Counted from the first letter of the stretch, positions 11,801 through 26,800 are shown. The stretch: 64,000 bases of DNA from Plutella xylostella (GCF_932276165.1 NC_063992.1:1932001-1996000), one strand, 5' to 3'. Notes: generated by a model from the letters alone, not told the origin. A program made the numbers and translations.

Positions 11801-14800
11801 GTTAAATCCCCATAAACAATTAAATTTTGAAAGGTCACTCGTGCAAGTAGAGCAGTCGGTTTGGAAGTTCGGAAACCAAGGTCGAGGACAACATACAGAC
11901 GAATTCTATTCTCACACAAATGTGATGTAGGATGTAGATACTTGTTGGTTTTGGACTTAGGTTTTGGGCTGGAACTCAAATATTCTGAATCATGGATCAT
12001 TTCTTTCTTTTTTAAACACAATGCATATTATATATATTATACAATACCAGCCTCTATTGGATGTTTTATCCCTCGTTTGTAAACGTACCTCTACAAGTCT
12101 ACAGAGTCATGTGACTAATGGTGTTACCTAATCTTTACGTCTTTTGTTTGGTGACTGGTTATAATGGTAGCAGCGGCTTAAAAGATTACCAAATGTCGAA
12201 GGGTAAAAAGCTTCTCTTCTTAACCATGATAATGGTAGCATAGCTTTTTACATTTGGAATTTCCTCAACTTTATATATACATTTTACTCGCTTGCTTGCA
12301 TTTTAGTTTTGCTTCATAAGAAGCAATTTTGTTACAAAAACCGTGACTATACCGTGACGCGCAGCATGGTAATTCAATTATTTACTCACACTTCAATAAA
12401 TAGGTTATTTTTTCAACCAAAAGTCTCTAAATCATTTCAGTTTGTATGGTTGATTCTCAAAAGTCTTTAAATTTTGTCGATGACATCATGCATAGGGCGA
12501 ACACTTTTATTACCAAACAGGTTTATATCAATCCTTAAAATTACAAGCCTTTTTATATATTATATTTGTTTAGAATTATATTTATGTCCTTTTAAAATTA
12601 TAAAAAAATCCTAACCATAAAAATAGTCTGGGTGTATTTCATTCGCATTGCTATTTTACTTTATTTATATTCCGGTGAAACATTCCTCTACCTAAGTTAT
12701 CACCACTGCGACGATATGTTTTATTTAATTTTATGTCACGTTCGTTACGTAAACGAGTCCAGCTAACTTGATGATGACCTCATGGCTTATATTGTTGTTC
12801 AAAATAAACTATCAAATGGAATTCAACTTTAAAACAAAGTGGTTGGAGTTTATATTGAAATAGAGATTCTTAAAGTAACACCGTCCCGTCGCACTGAAGC
12901 GAAACGGATTTGTGGTAATTTTGGGGAAAATCTCGAAATGAAATTGAATATTTATTTATTGAACACCCATTGAGAAGTAACTGATAAAAGTTGCTAGTAC
13001 TAAAATAGTATACAATAGGGCAATAAGGGGGTCTTATCGCCAATATCAATATCTAATAATAATAAGATGGCCTAGTGCCTCGAGTACTCTCTAGTTCACG
13101 GGGTCACGGGTACCAATCTGCATCACCAACTATTATCATCATCATCAGCTACCAAACCTACCTCCCTTGTTAGAATCAGTCTTTACATGAGTAATCACTG
13201 CAACATTGTCCAGCACACATTATACCTCTATCAGAAATGTATGCCTTTATACTCGTATGTAAGGGTCTAGTTAACCGTACTTTTACCGCATCATGCGATA
13301 CATTGAGCTTGAGCATTAGTGGTCAGTATGGTAGGAGGGTGGATTTCAACAAGTCCTAAAAAATCTTCATTTCCGTGGACTTTTTTATCTTAAGGTTTTT
13401 TATATTAGAAAAACGCTTTTATTAAAGTTTTTGTTAATGTTAGTGTTCTTACTAAATGGGTAGCAGATAACTTAAAAACTTAACGAGATACGGATGATTA
13501 AAAATTTCGTGCCACGGCGATGAAACAAAGGCCCACGGCAATGAAACAAGCGTCCACGGCAATGAAACAAAGGCCCACGGCAATGAAACAAACTTTCACG
13601 GCAATGAAAGAACTGTATACAATGGAAATGAAAGAATCAATCCACTGCAATTTTTAAAAAAGACTGTGAGGTAAACGCAAACTTAGACAGGCATGTATGG
13701 CAGAAATATTTGGATAAATATTGAAACGAAAGAAAGAACGACAGTATGTATAAAAAAATAAGAATATAGTATGGAATTCTCTAAGTAGCATTGTGGGGTC
13801 CGTATTGCGACGTATAAAACAAAATGTTTCATTTCACACTAATAACGTTCACAACATATAATAAACCTTACCTATAACATCTATATTTTTATAAGGTATA
13901 ATACACAATATGTGTATTGTGTACTGTTCATTTTATGTAAAATTCATAAAATATACTATAATATGACATGTATTCTCTGTGCTGAATTACACAACACCGG
14001 CAAAACACCTAGCACCAAAATATAAACATAGGTGCGGTTAGGTGCACATGTTGGTCAGCTAAGCGTCTCCCTACATAGCGCCAATAATAATAACGCAGTC
14101 AAAACTCCTTCATCAAACTTCCTCCAAAACCTAAACATAGAGCGTCTCCCCATGTAGCCCCGCTTCGCTTTTGCTGAACATGTGCACTTAACCGCTCCTC
14201 CTGGCTTTTTTCGTCATCGCACCTATCTTTAGGTTGTGGTGCTAGAGGTTTTAATGGTGTTATGTAATTTAACACACATTATGTGATATGATAGAATATT
14301 TTATGAACTTTATGCTAAATCACAGTATATTTTAATTGGTATAATAATATGAAATGTAGATGTTGTCATCATCAGCCTATAATCATCCAATGCTGGACAT
14401 AGGCCTCTCCCAAGGAGCGCCACAACACTCGGTCCTCGGTCTTCCAAATCCAGCCACTACCGGCTACCTGCCTATACTTGCATATTTTGACAGCTATGTT
14501 GGTAACCTTAGTCCTCTGACGTATAACTTCTTTTCTGATACCATCCATTAGAGAAACCCCAAGCATAGCTCTCTCCATAGCACGCTGAGTGACTTTGAAT
14601 CGGTGGACCGGACCAGTCCCACCATCAGTGTCCAGGTCTCTGCACCGGGTTCCTCTCATCTCGCCTAATCTTTATTATCCTAAACTCATTTCGCATAACT
14701 CGTAAGGTCTAAACTTTTTTAGTAGAATCATCACTTTGCCAAGACTTATATTATTATGTGACATAAGACTCGTTTCGTCTAAAACTCTTTTGGCACATTT

Positions 14801-17800
14801 GGTATTGGTATAATCTTGTTTCTCCTGATATTATCTTAATAAATACTATATTCAGTATGTTTTAAAGGTACAAATTGTGGTATTTTTCTCCTACATCCCG
14901 AAAATCACGATATTGAATTATCAAAATATCGAAAGTGAATGACCATTATAATTATTACAATCGCCATTAAACCCCATGGGATCGAAACCTAAAGGTAGGT
15001 GCGACGACGAGCAAAGCCAGGAGGAGCCTGGAGCATGTTAGGTGCACATGTTCGTCGAAAGCAAAGCGGAGCGCAGCGAAGAGGAGCGGAGCGTTACCCA
15101 TATAGCGGAAAATTAAATACCTAATGCACGGCACCAGTTTGCGCTATATAGGGAGACGCTTCGTCAAAGTTAAAGCCAAATGAATATTAGTAGTTTTTAT
15201 AAGCTATGCCATAGTATTGTTAGGCTATTTGAGATTTGACCATACCGTTATTAGGCTAAATAAGATTATGTGAAATAACTTTTTACTAAACGAGATTTAT
15301 GCCATACGATTTTCGGCGAAACGAGACTTTGACCAAACGTTACTATGCAATACGAGATTAGGCAAATAAATCTTAGGCCAAAAAAGGTAGAACCCTCTGC
15401 ACCATATGTCATAACTGGCAGGGCGCAATGGTTGAAGACTGTTGGATGCGCCTTTCAGCCTCCTTGTCGAAGTTGCTTCTGCCTAGCCGAATAGTCTGCC
15501 TCAGGTAGTCATATTATTGCACAACTTCGATAGTTGTCTCACGAAAGATCACCGGCTCCGGTTTTATGTGAACATTCTACATGAATTTTGTCTTGCCCAA
15601 GTTCATACGGAGGCCTACACGTTGCAAGCAGCATTAAGGCCACTTAGCATCCAGATGAGTTCCTGCAGAGATGTAGGTTCTATTATATTCTATTCTACTA
15701 TCCGTGGGAGGTGTAAATACCTGCACCTGGCTCTCTCGAATGGGACCTTTGTGCAATGTGCATATCCCCAAGGTCTAAGCTGCTGCCTTTCTAAGCTTGC
15801 ACCATTTCCCACCACGCTGGTCCACAGCGAGTTGGTGGGTTCACATATTATCTAGATAAATCTATAGGTAGATAATATATGCAGGGTTCTTCAGGATGTT
15901 TTCCTTCACCGTAAGAGCGATGGTATACATTGTATTTAAATTCAAAGGAACACATTGGTACATGCCAGCGCCGGAATTCGCACCCGCATTATTGGAGTGG
16001 GAAGCGGGCGCTTACCCGACTGAGCTACCACCGGTCTTATTTATACATAACGTTCATTATAATTATGTTGTGATTGTTATTATTAATGTAATATTATATA
16101 TTTCGTTTTTATACATCGCGATACGCACCCGTTTTAACGTACTGCAAAAAGAGGTAATTTGACTAGTTCTGTAGGTAATGTCAGTGATCGGTATTACCTG
16201 TATTACAGGTAAAAGATATGTTACTTTGCCTAATCATACATACCACGGCGATGAAAACATAAGTCACGGAAATGAATAACCTGGCCACGGAAATGAATAA
16301 CATAACCACGGCAATGAATACAAATTATTTTACAAGACATGGCAATGAAATTTTTTTCATTGCCGTGGTTTTTTTTTCATTGCCATAGCAAATATTGGCC
16401 ACGGAAGCCACGGAAATGAAAGCATGGCGATGAAAATCAAGGCATTAAATATAAATAACTAAAAAAGTATTAACTATTCGAAGAAATAAACACTTTATAA
16501 GGTAAATATTTTCAAAAAGCTTTCATTTGAATGCTTACTCTAGAAAACAAACTAAATTTTATAGAAGTTATATCTATCCACGGCAATGAAAGAAAAAATG
16601 TCCAGTCCCCAAAATTTTTACTGATTTTCACTATAGCGCAAAAACGCGGGCACCGATGTACCTCCTTCCACGTCGAGCAGTTAGGCGACACTTGTAAGAA
16701 ACGATTAGCGCACTGAGGGGGGCACCCAAGTTCATAGGTAAAACAATAGCCTTGATCATGTTTAGGACACGGCGATGAACAGAAGTTCTGGGACACATGA
16801 ATTTTCACTTACCGTTCGTTATATTCTTTATATATTTCAATAAATGTATTCCGTGACAATACTTTAACTATTAATATATCAAATGAAACTAAGTTTAACT
16901 ATCAATACTCAATATTTTTTCATCAATGAAGAATAATACAAAACGTGGTAACGTGGGGACAGACACGGCAATGAAAGATTCGAGGGTTTAATATTTTTTT
17001 TTAAAATATCCATTAATCCTATTAATAAAATATTTAGTGCTACACATAGATAACTATTTCACTTAACCGGAAAAAAATATTAGAAAATTATAACTTGGTT
17101 TTTTAGTACCGATTTCATTGATGCCACGCAATTTTTGGCCGCGGGAAATTCACCCAGGATATCTTCGATTTGTATTAATGGTTTTTATTACTTCTGATCA
17201 TAGTTTTGAGAGCCTACTTATTTGATATGTACTACTTATAGCGCATCGGTTACGAACCTTAGTTGGTGACAATTTGTTCTTTGACAGAGAGGGACAAAAC
17301 ATTTCAATAGCTAAAACGTCCTATAACTTTTCTATGAATAAGGGGGTTTGTCTTTATACAAATCAATGTCGATTTTATACACACTTGGTTAATTTGTAAT
17401 AAGTACATAATAATAAGTCACTATCAACTTGTACCATCTAAAGTTACTAAGTGGTAAAAAATCGATAGAAACTTGGTTGGATTTATCGCGTGCCTGTAAA
17501 ACTGTTAATTACTAAAGTTCATCATGAAAGTTCCAATCAAACGAAAAGTTTCAGCAGCAGAGCTTTCTGTGAAACTAACCGCTTATGATAGACGCTTCCG
17601 TAAAAGCTACTGCTTCTAGTAAAACATGAGCAAATTGTTAAGTATATCAAAAAGAAAAATCTTGCAATTCTTATTTGGGTATTGACATCGTATCATCAAT
17701 CACGTTTTAGAGCCCCTTTTCAAGGAATGCTAAATATGGATTTTTACTCCTCATGACAGCATGAATAATTTATATTACCTGCTCGCTATTAACATTTTAT

Positions 17801-20800
17801 AGTTTTTGCCATGAATCAGTTTTATTTGCTAACTCTGTGAAACCAATTCCAATAAATCTGGTGTTTACCTTTTATGATTTTACGAAAATATACTCCTTGA
17901 CTTTTGACCATATAATGTAATTATGGCAGTTAGCAAGTAACAAGATCTGACGCAAGCTCTCGAAGCCGAATAACTGTAACAACTTGTTTTGCATATTAAC
18001 CCAATTACTTTGCTCCAGTTATTGCTATGAACGATTTTTTTAAGTCTCTGAAGGGACGGGCGGCTTGCGGGCATGCGTTTGCGTTACTGTTTACTGCCAT
18101 ATAAAACATAGTCATTCCTGTTATTATGTATTATTATAATATATAAAGCTTTTATCTATAAGTCTGGAAGAGATTACCTTCAGTAGGCCGCCGATTGTGC
18201 TATTTATTTTCTGTGGCTATATGAGAAGCTGTTGTTAGAGTGCAATAAACAGTATTTTACCTTTATCGATCTTATCTGTATAACTATCGTTCATTTACCT
18301 TTGGTAGGTACATAAAATACATCAACACAGACATCTTGTAAAATATCTGAAATAATAGCAAAAACTTGCATACATCTGATAATATCAATGTCAACTATAA
18401 CTGCTTTCAAATCATTAAATCAGGTAGATCGGTAAAATGATACAAAACCGACATGCAACAAAGTCAGAAATAAAATTGACCTAAAAACTGAACACCAAAA
18501 TAGATAACATTCAGAATTGCCACTTGGCGTGTGTTTGCAAAGTTTATTTAATCCTAAGTGGACACAAGAAGCATGTCGCGTCGACTGACTTTAGAACGGA
18601 TGCATGCAAATTATCGTATTCAAGCGACACTTGAGCCCGAAGTCTGCCTCGTAAGTAAACAACTGTGAGTGAGGTCAGTTTATGTATGGTTTATATTGAC
18701 CCTTTGGGACATATACAGCTTTATGTAGGCCCCCAAAGATGACCCTTTAAATTACTTAAATTAAGGGAAGTCAGAGAAAGACTCCTTATTCCAAATAGAA
18801 AGTGATTGAGACTGTCACCTGTTGTCCACATTATTAATATCAGATGTAGTAGGTATCCATTCAGAAACCTCGCTGCGTCTCATATTACAATCATGTGAGC
18901 TAATGTAACTTTCATGTAATACATAGCAGATGGTGATGGACGCTGTCATCCCACCTGTTTGTGACACTGAACGAGGGATAGGCGAGGTGCCAAGCCAACC
19001 TTGGCTTCGAAACAGGCCCTTCGGTCATTGCCGCCGCCAAACTGTTATGTCATTTCCGAACTTGACGTGATCACGATCAGCTTTAGTGACGTCACATACG
19101 ATCTAGAGACATCGCTGTTTCTGGAACTTAACAAATTGGCTTAATTATAATTTATTGTTGCTAACAGTGTTGAATGAAGTGTTATTGTATGTAAGTCTTA
19201 AGTTGATTTAGTCTGCTCCGGTCACTTAAACAAAGTATCAAATTTCACGAGCCTTGTTAACTAAGTCTGCAGCCGCCTTAACATATTTTTTGCTTTAACA
19301 AATACAGAAATAGCCGATGACTGTAACGAGGTCAAAGAGCTTTTGTGTTGCCATTCAGAAGAGAGATTACTGTGTGCTATCTTGAACAACGCCTTAAGTA
19401 AAGTAAACAATACAACAAGTAATAAAATACTGACACCAGTACAACCAATTAAATAGATATGGTCTTATTACTCTAAGATGAAGTTAGTAAATCAGGATGG
19501 AAACTGCTCAGTGCTCATGATGCAGTCATCTTTACGTTATAAATTATCATTCGTAATAAAGATTCAAGGATATCTTGTAATTATAAACTTTATTGGCTGT
19601 ATGTGTATTTTTCTACAATTCCATCAAAAAACCTTTTTAACATAGAACCGACAAAGGAGTCCGATTTAGTGAAGTATTGGTTTATTCGCTAAATTCCTTG
19701 AACAAACTCATTAATTTCTAATCTTAGCCCATCGGAAAACCACTTTAAGCGTTTGCTTAGTCTCAGTCTGAGTCCCGTATGTATTTACATTCAAAATTAA
19801 CTAAACTATTCTGTAGACGATCATAATTAATAAGTATACATACTTAATACCTACATAATAATGTTAATAATTTTTTGATTCTAACGACTGGTTTACTGCA
19901 AAAGCTCCATGACCCATGGGTTTGGCAATTTGAATTTGGAATCCGAATATGTGAAAAAGAAAAAAACATTAGATTTTCAAACCGTCGCCGTTGTCGTCTG
20001 CACGGTCAGCGAGCTGTGTGCCAAGGCCGCCACATTAGATCATCGCTCGATTGTGTGACTTGTGGTAACTTGACGTGCTTGACTTGTTTACTCTACTACT
20101 TTACTATCTTCAATGATTGCCGCATCTACTTTATCCAGCTCTTTAATCTTAGGACTTATTATATCTCCATCATAATTTTCCATGTTCTCTTCTTAGTTTT
20201 GTGTCTACACCTCGTTACATTTTCGCAAGGTGTTTTAACCAGCCGGATCTATAGCTGTCTGCGCATGCCCATTCTCGTGACGTCACGTCTGTGATAGCGT
20301 ATTCGTTCGAGTATCGGTGCCAAGGCCGACTGTTAATGAATCGCATCTCACACATCTCTTTTTGCTCGACTGTTTTGATGTTTTTTCGAAGCAAAAAGTT
20401 TAAACTTTTCCCACCGCATAAAATTATGCAAATACTACATTGAAATGCGCTATCGGCATTTTAATTTTAATTCTACAGCATGAGTAAGTAGACGTTATGG
20501 TTTTGCTTATCATTTTCCTCAATAACCTCCACCGTTCCAGGCTTCAAGTTCAAAATGTTCAAACTTTAACGAATATATATGAAACTTTCGTTGTAAATCA
20601 GCGTGTGATTGGCATTTGGTTTATGTACTGGTAAATATAGCCGATGATGTAATAAGGGATGTCGTCGTATAATTAGCTCGGAATTAATTGAATAGCAAAT
20701 TCCCACGTCATAAATTCTCAGTGGTGCTAAAATGAAACTTATTTTTACGTAGTTAAGAGTGAAATGGTGATCGTACGGAGTCAGTATTTCAATGATTGCA

Positions 20801-23800
20801 GGCGCCATCGTGTCGTAGTAGTACTACGATTAGCAACAAATTGTATGTGTAACTCCAGACTAAATTAAACTTTACAGGTGTTATCACAGGGCTCTCTGAA
20901 ATAATAACTCGATTAAAGCAAGTGGACCACTCTGATTGTGTACTAATGATTGTGTTCTTATGAGTCTTTAATCATTCTTTATGCCTACATTTAAACTACC
21001 ATGACGCCATAATGAAAATTATAATTGCTGTAGCTTTATAATTTCAAGAATTTTCATGCTAATCTTTTACATTATTATTTGTTACCAAGTGTTATAAACA
21101 TGCTTCTACAGAAAAGATCTGCCTTTTATTCGTAACCGACACATTTATATTCAATATCTATACTAGGAATAGCTAGATATTCAGAATTATCTTCTCTTTT
21201 TACATCCTAAGTTGAAAAAGATTGATATATAACATAAACTGATTGCACTTTTTAATATGTATTACTAACCTGATCCTAATTAGTTGTAACTTAATCGCAA
21301 ACAAGTTTTATAGAGTTTTAGATAGACTAGGCAAAATATTTTAGGAACTTACTGTACTTGTTCGCACATATATCACTTTCATCGGCCTCTGAAGTGTTGG
21401 GCCCTGTCATAGTCATGTGAAATGATCTCAAAGTTTATACTTGAAGGTATGATTATTTATCAACACCATTCACTGTTGTTGAATTACTAAAATTCTCAAG
21501 TTGATTGATGCTAGGTGTATCGTATACCCCACAATGTGTTTGTTATGCGACCATCGGTACCTTTGGTAGTTTTGCGCACTACTATTCATAATATTCTACC
21601 ATGAAAAAGGTTCATTATTATTCAACGTGATGTATTTAGGTACTTTTAACCAATTCAAAAGCAAATAAATAACTCTTAGTAGACAAACCGATGTTTTTTA
21701 GAATTATTTTGTGTAAGTATTTGTTGTTATTAAGATGTAGATACCATGATCGTTAATCATTAGTCATTTCATAAGCCTGTCTAGGCCACACAACCAGACT
21801 CAAGGCTTTCAGATTAAGAGAGAAACGGCTTAATAAACATGTGTATTCCTTTATTATATTTATAATATTAGTACAAAGTATCTTTATTTCTATAGTTGCT
21901 TGCCATTTATTAAGTGCCTTGAAGTTAATACTTGGTATAATACCAGTAAAATATATTTTAAATTCCTTACTATTGATTTGGCTATCCTTGAGGAACCTAC
22001 GACGACGGCTATGTAATATATAAACGCACGTGTAATCAAATCAAAAATGATCTTCTTCCAACAGATTTCAGTGAAAGATAAACTGTTTTCAAACTTTAAA
22101 TAACAGCGATTTGGTAACAAAATGAAAGAAGCACGCGACCGTACGTTATAGAGGCATTTTTTTCTGTTCCCAAAATGAAATACGGGACAGTTGAGGATTC
22201 ATGTAACTTTGAACTCTTACGACATGATATTGGAGTATTTGTCGATAACATTTGTGTTGTATTCATGACACAAATTTCAGCGAATTTCGATTGAAGAATC
22301 ATCTCTTGATGTATTATTCCATTTCTCAAATTATTTAGTAACGTAGACAACTAATAATTGGCACTATCAGAAATATCATAATTATTAGCTGTCATTAATT
22401 AATGATCACCTTGCATAAATTAATTAAAACTTGTACGATTGCCAATTGTATCCGGCACTACTAATTGTATTTTTATAGCTATGTACACAACCTCCTACAT
22501 TCATTATCGTCTTCTAAAATCACGTTTTTCACACAGACTGGTCTCCTTGTTTGACCAACAAACTTATATAAAACCTCTGTAATTAGTAATTACATACTTG
22601 ACCTTTAAGGGCGACTTGAACCAAAAAGTCTCGCATTATACGGTCAAAGTAAGATACCAAATTGATTTCAGTGCGTCTTAATGTTAGGTGCACGCCAACC
22701 TAAATACACTCACGGGCAATGAAAAAGTTCCACCCAAAAACATCCGACACCAAACGACCCAAATTTGTTCAAAGATTGAATTTAAAATTTTAACAAAATA
22801 TGATCGTTTATAGTTGGTAGTATCCTGATGCTCTGTTAAATGTATTTTAATGTTGCAGAAGTCGTTATTAAGCTAGCCTTTTTCGTTTAGGAGTAATTTG
22901 GTGCTTTTCTCAGTGGAACCTTTTCATTGCCCGCCAGTGTACATTTATTTTATGATCTATCGGTTCCTTTTCCCCATCCCCGTAAATTCGAACATCTCCT
23001 AACATCAAAATTCCTCTGTCAACGTTATGCCGTCTCATTCCCTACTCCTTGCTGATGTCGGTGCCGCCTGGTACGGTGCGTGGCTCGTCAGACCCTGCGT
23101 GACGGCTGCTGGTATACCGTCGTACCCTCAGGGGGAGGGAAAGGGAGCTTTGGTTACTTTATTGTAGGTATTTGGTTTCGTCTTGGAACGGAAAAGCTTA
23201 GGTTAGCTGTACTGTGGTGGAACTTGTCAATTTGTTGCGTGATCGTCGTGATTGTGCATTTTTTGCGAAACTACCTCCTGCTAACTTAACTCCTTCTTAG
23301 TTAAATCTGGTTAAAGATAGAATTATATGTCTTCATTCAGGTATTTTTTTACAGGCAATGCTTGAAAGCTTTTAGCATTAAGTTCGCCTATCTACAAATT
23401 GATTTATTTGCAATAAAGAATTTAATATAATAAATAAGCAATAAACAATAGGCGCAAATAGCTCTTGTGCTAGCTCATGTGATTGAATGATTACTGGATA
23501 AGTTCCTGTTGAAACTACCATATCACGCTATTTTCATGTTTTTTTTTCTTTATGTTAAAACAACAAGAGCTTAATAGCTACTTATATCTAATAAAGTTTT
23601 AATACTTACTTCAGTGCTTTTAACAAAATATTTCTAAATGCCTTTTGAGTTTTTCTATTAATTTAACTTTTTTTACTGTCGTCATTAACCTTATCATCCA
23701 AATACATTCCTTTCATAAGTTACTATGTATTTAGGTTCCGATTGCATGGACTTCGAGGAAAATATACATAATGCATGGCGAAGGTCCCTGCAACATTTGT

Positions 23801-26800
23801 ATGGAAGGTGTATGATCTCATACAACTGGCTTTGCACAATGTCTGCAGTAATAAAAGTCTTATGCAGCGGTGAGAAATACATTAAAGTCAAGTTGGAAGT
23901 ATAGGTTTCCATATTCCCAGTGGTTTTACGGCTGTAATAGGTTATGTACTTTGAAGGTATGTTTACAAAAACCTTTAGAGCAAAGCATAGATATCGAAAA
24001 TATACTCACACTCATCCGTATAAGCTACTTTGAAAAAAAAACGTTACCTAAGGCCTGGGTCTCCTATTTTATGCTATATGCGGCGTCCGACTTTGACGTA
24101 AACGTTTTGATCAACGTCCTACGGCCTACCTACGGCGTCTACGCGCCAACGTCGGCGTGTGAGGGAGACCGCATCAGTACATTTCTATAGTGAGCAAGGT
24201 GACGCGGCCTACGGCGTGACGCTGGACGCGATCTACGGCGTAAATAGGAGACCCGGGCCTTAGTAATTAAATATCTAGTGGAGCGGTGGTAGCTCAATCG
24301 GGTAAGCGCCCGCTTCTCACGCCAGAGATGCGGGTTCGAATCCCGGCGCTGACATGTACCAATGAGTTCTTTTAACTTAAGTACAATGTATACCATCGCT
24401 CTTACGGTGAAGGAAAACATCGTGAGGAAACCTGCATATCTAGATCTAGCACATCTAGATATGTGAACCCACCAACCCGCAGTGGACCAGCGTGGTGGGA
24501 AATGGTCCAAGCTTAGGAAGGCAGTTTAGACCTTGGGGACATGCACAAAGGTTCCACTCGAGAGAGCCAGGTGCAGGTACTTACACCCCCACAGAGAATA
24601 GAATAGAATAGAATAGAATTAAACATCTTGCCTGAGTTAATAGTGTTGTACAATACTTTCAACGAAATTTTGATACGAATATGAATGTGAACTTCATTCA
24701 ACTAAATGTATACCTATGTACCTCTGTACTTATAATATAATTTGCCAGCTGCTGCCTTGCCCAATCCTTAGATTATAATATTAAAACCGTAACTAAACAG
24801 GAGGATTCATGACATGAATGGTGCTATGAACTCATGATCTATTTCTGGCGTCTAGCGGTGAGTTAGGTCGGTTCCTATCTCCCGATATTTGGCAGATCAT
24901 AATAATCCATAGTGCACTGAACTTGCCAGATGATTTTGGCTTGGCGTTGCTATAATGATGATTCATATTAGAATTAGTTTTGCTACTTACTACTACTGTA
25001 GATTATTTCAGGAGCTCGGTATTTTGGTTTGCATCGTTTACTGATATACTTATTGTATTTAATAAGATAAGGGAGCTATAATAAGATACCTAGCCGAATG
25101 TATTCTCAATATGTATTTTCATTAATTCTCAAATTTCCAGGTAAACCTAGTTATTATAGATTTCTAAACATTAATTTTGTTTGTTACAGATGAACAGGAA
25201 AGGGTGCAAAAGAAAACATTCGTTAACTGGATCAATTCACATTTATCGAAAGTAAGTACAGAACTATATACACACAATCTATTGATTGTAGTATTCATCA
25301 AATAAATGCACAAGAGTTACATTTCCAATGATGCGTAGGTCCGACACTTAATCAGATATGGTAATGGAAGATTTTAGGGTGTATTTTTGTATTGCACTGA
25401 CCCTTAAATCGAGATTTAATTATTTTCTACTATTCATTAATTATGACAAAATCGATTAATTGATTACCAAGGTACCGTTACACACACTAGTTAGCATTTA
25501 CCTGTTATTATAATAAAGACGACCGAATGGCGTAGTGGTTAGTGACCCTGACTACTGAGCCGAAGGTCCCGGGTTCGATTCCCGGCTGGGGCAGATATTT
25601 GTTTAAACACAGGTATATATTTGTTCTCGGGTCTTGGATGTGCCCGTAAAATGGCAATAGGCTCGCCCCCTGTTACATTGGGACTAACAGAACACTCTGG
25701 CGAAAAGTGGGTGCAGCAATGCACCTCTGCCTACCCCGCAAGGGAGTACATTAGTACAAGGCGTGAGTGTGTGTGTGTGTGTGTATTGTTATCTATGTTT
25801 TGAGCTGTTACATTAGATGTACTTACTTAAATGTCTTTAAAGCTGCCTAAGATACCTATGACAGTACAGCGGCGTGGCTCTAGTTCCACCAACACCATCA
25901 TAATCCCAGAAAATGTTTACAGTACATAGGCTCTCAAGAACCTTCACAACACTACGCAGGCAGTTCTGACTGTCCTGGGTACGCCAGACGTATAGACTTA
26001 TACGTACAGTCAATACGTCACACAGGGGTGCTCCTTTCCTACACCCAACTTTTACTTAGTTGCCTTCGACAAGATGAAGAAGATTGTCTAGCAATCATAA
26101 TGACACCTTTTATACCTAATATACTGGGCAATTAGAGGTGGAATATTTTATAAAATATTTTAGTTTGGTTGCTAACTCAGTTTGGTAGTTTAGTTTTCCC
26201 AGGGGCAGATTTTTTAATAGTCTGTGCAGCGAGCACTGGATTCGATACTATTTTCGAATCTACACGAAGGGTCACTTTTACCAAACGCTAAACGTATTTA
26301 AATCAAATTTTAAATACATTTTGTACTAACTGACAGACGTATGACAGGCTACTAAATACGTTTAGCGTTTGGTGAAATTCCACCTAACATATGGAAAAAA
26401 CAAATGTCACTTTTGGAACTAACTTTGCCTTACATTTTGACAATGACAGTTGACGATAGGCAACGTAAACAGAGATTCGAAACTTGTGCTCGCGACTCTG
26501 ATAAATCTTCCGAATAAAATTGTTGTTGTCACTGTCTAATACAAACATTTAGTCGCGACAGCATCATAGGTAATTATTCCCCAGATAATTTTATAAAATC
26601 TCTAAATAAATCAACAAAATATAATTTTATAGTGACATTCCCATTGACTCGCCAGTTAAAAACATTAACCTACGGCACTAAAACATCCCCATTCTCCACC
26701 CGGTTCTAACATTCCTCTCTCCGCAGCGGGTGCCGCCGCTCCGCATCGACGACCTGATCCACGACCTTCGCGACGGCACGCGGCTGCTGGCGCTGCTGGA

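Noticed and set aside
15517..16162. Plus-strand frames over the LINE and SINE copies
   Set aside because: They read mobile elements on the wrong strand.
19875..20294. 139-codon open frame in intron 1
   Set aside because: No recognisable domain, low-complexity hydrophobic and AT-driven composition, no splice or promoter support.
24279..24355. tRNA gene
   Set aside because: A and B boxes are present but the sequence continues into a SINE body with a pentamer tail, and the cloverleaf is imperfect.
25520..25595. tRNA gene
   Set aside because: tRNA-like head of a SINE whose body and tail are recognisable; a truncated relative has target duplications.
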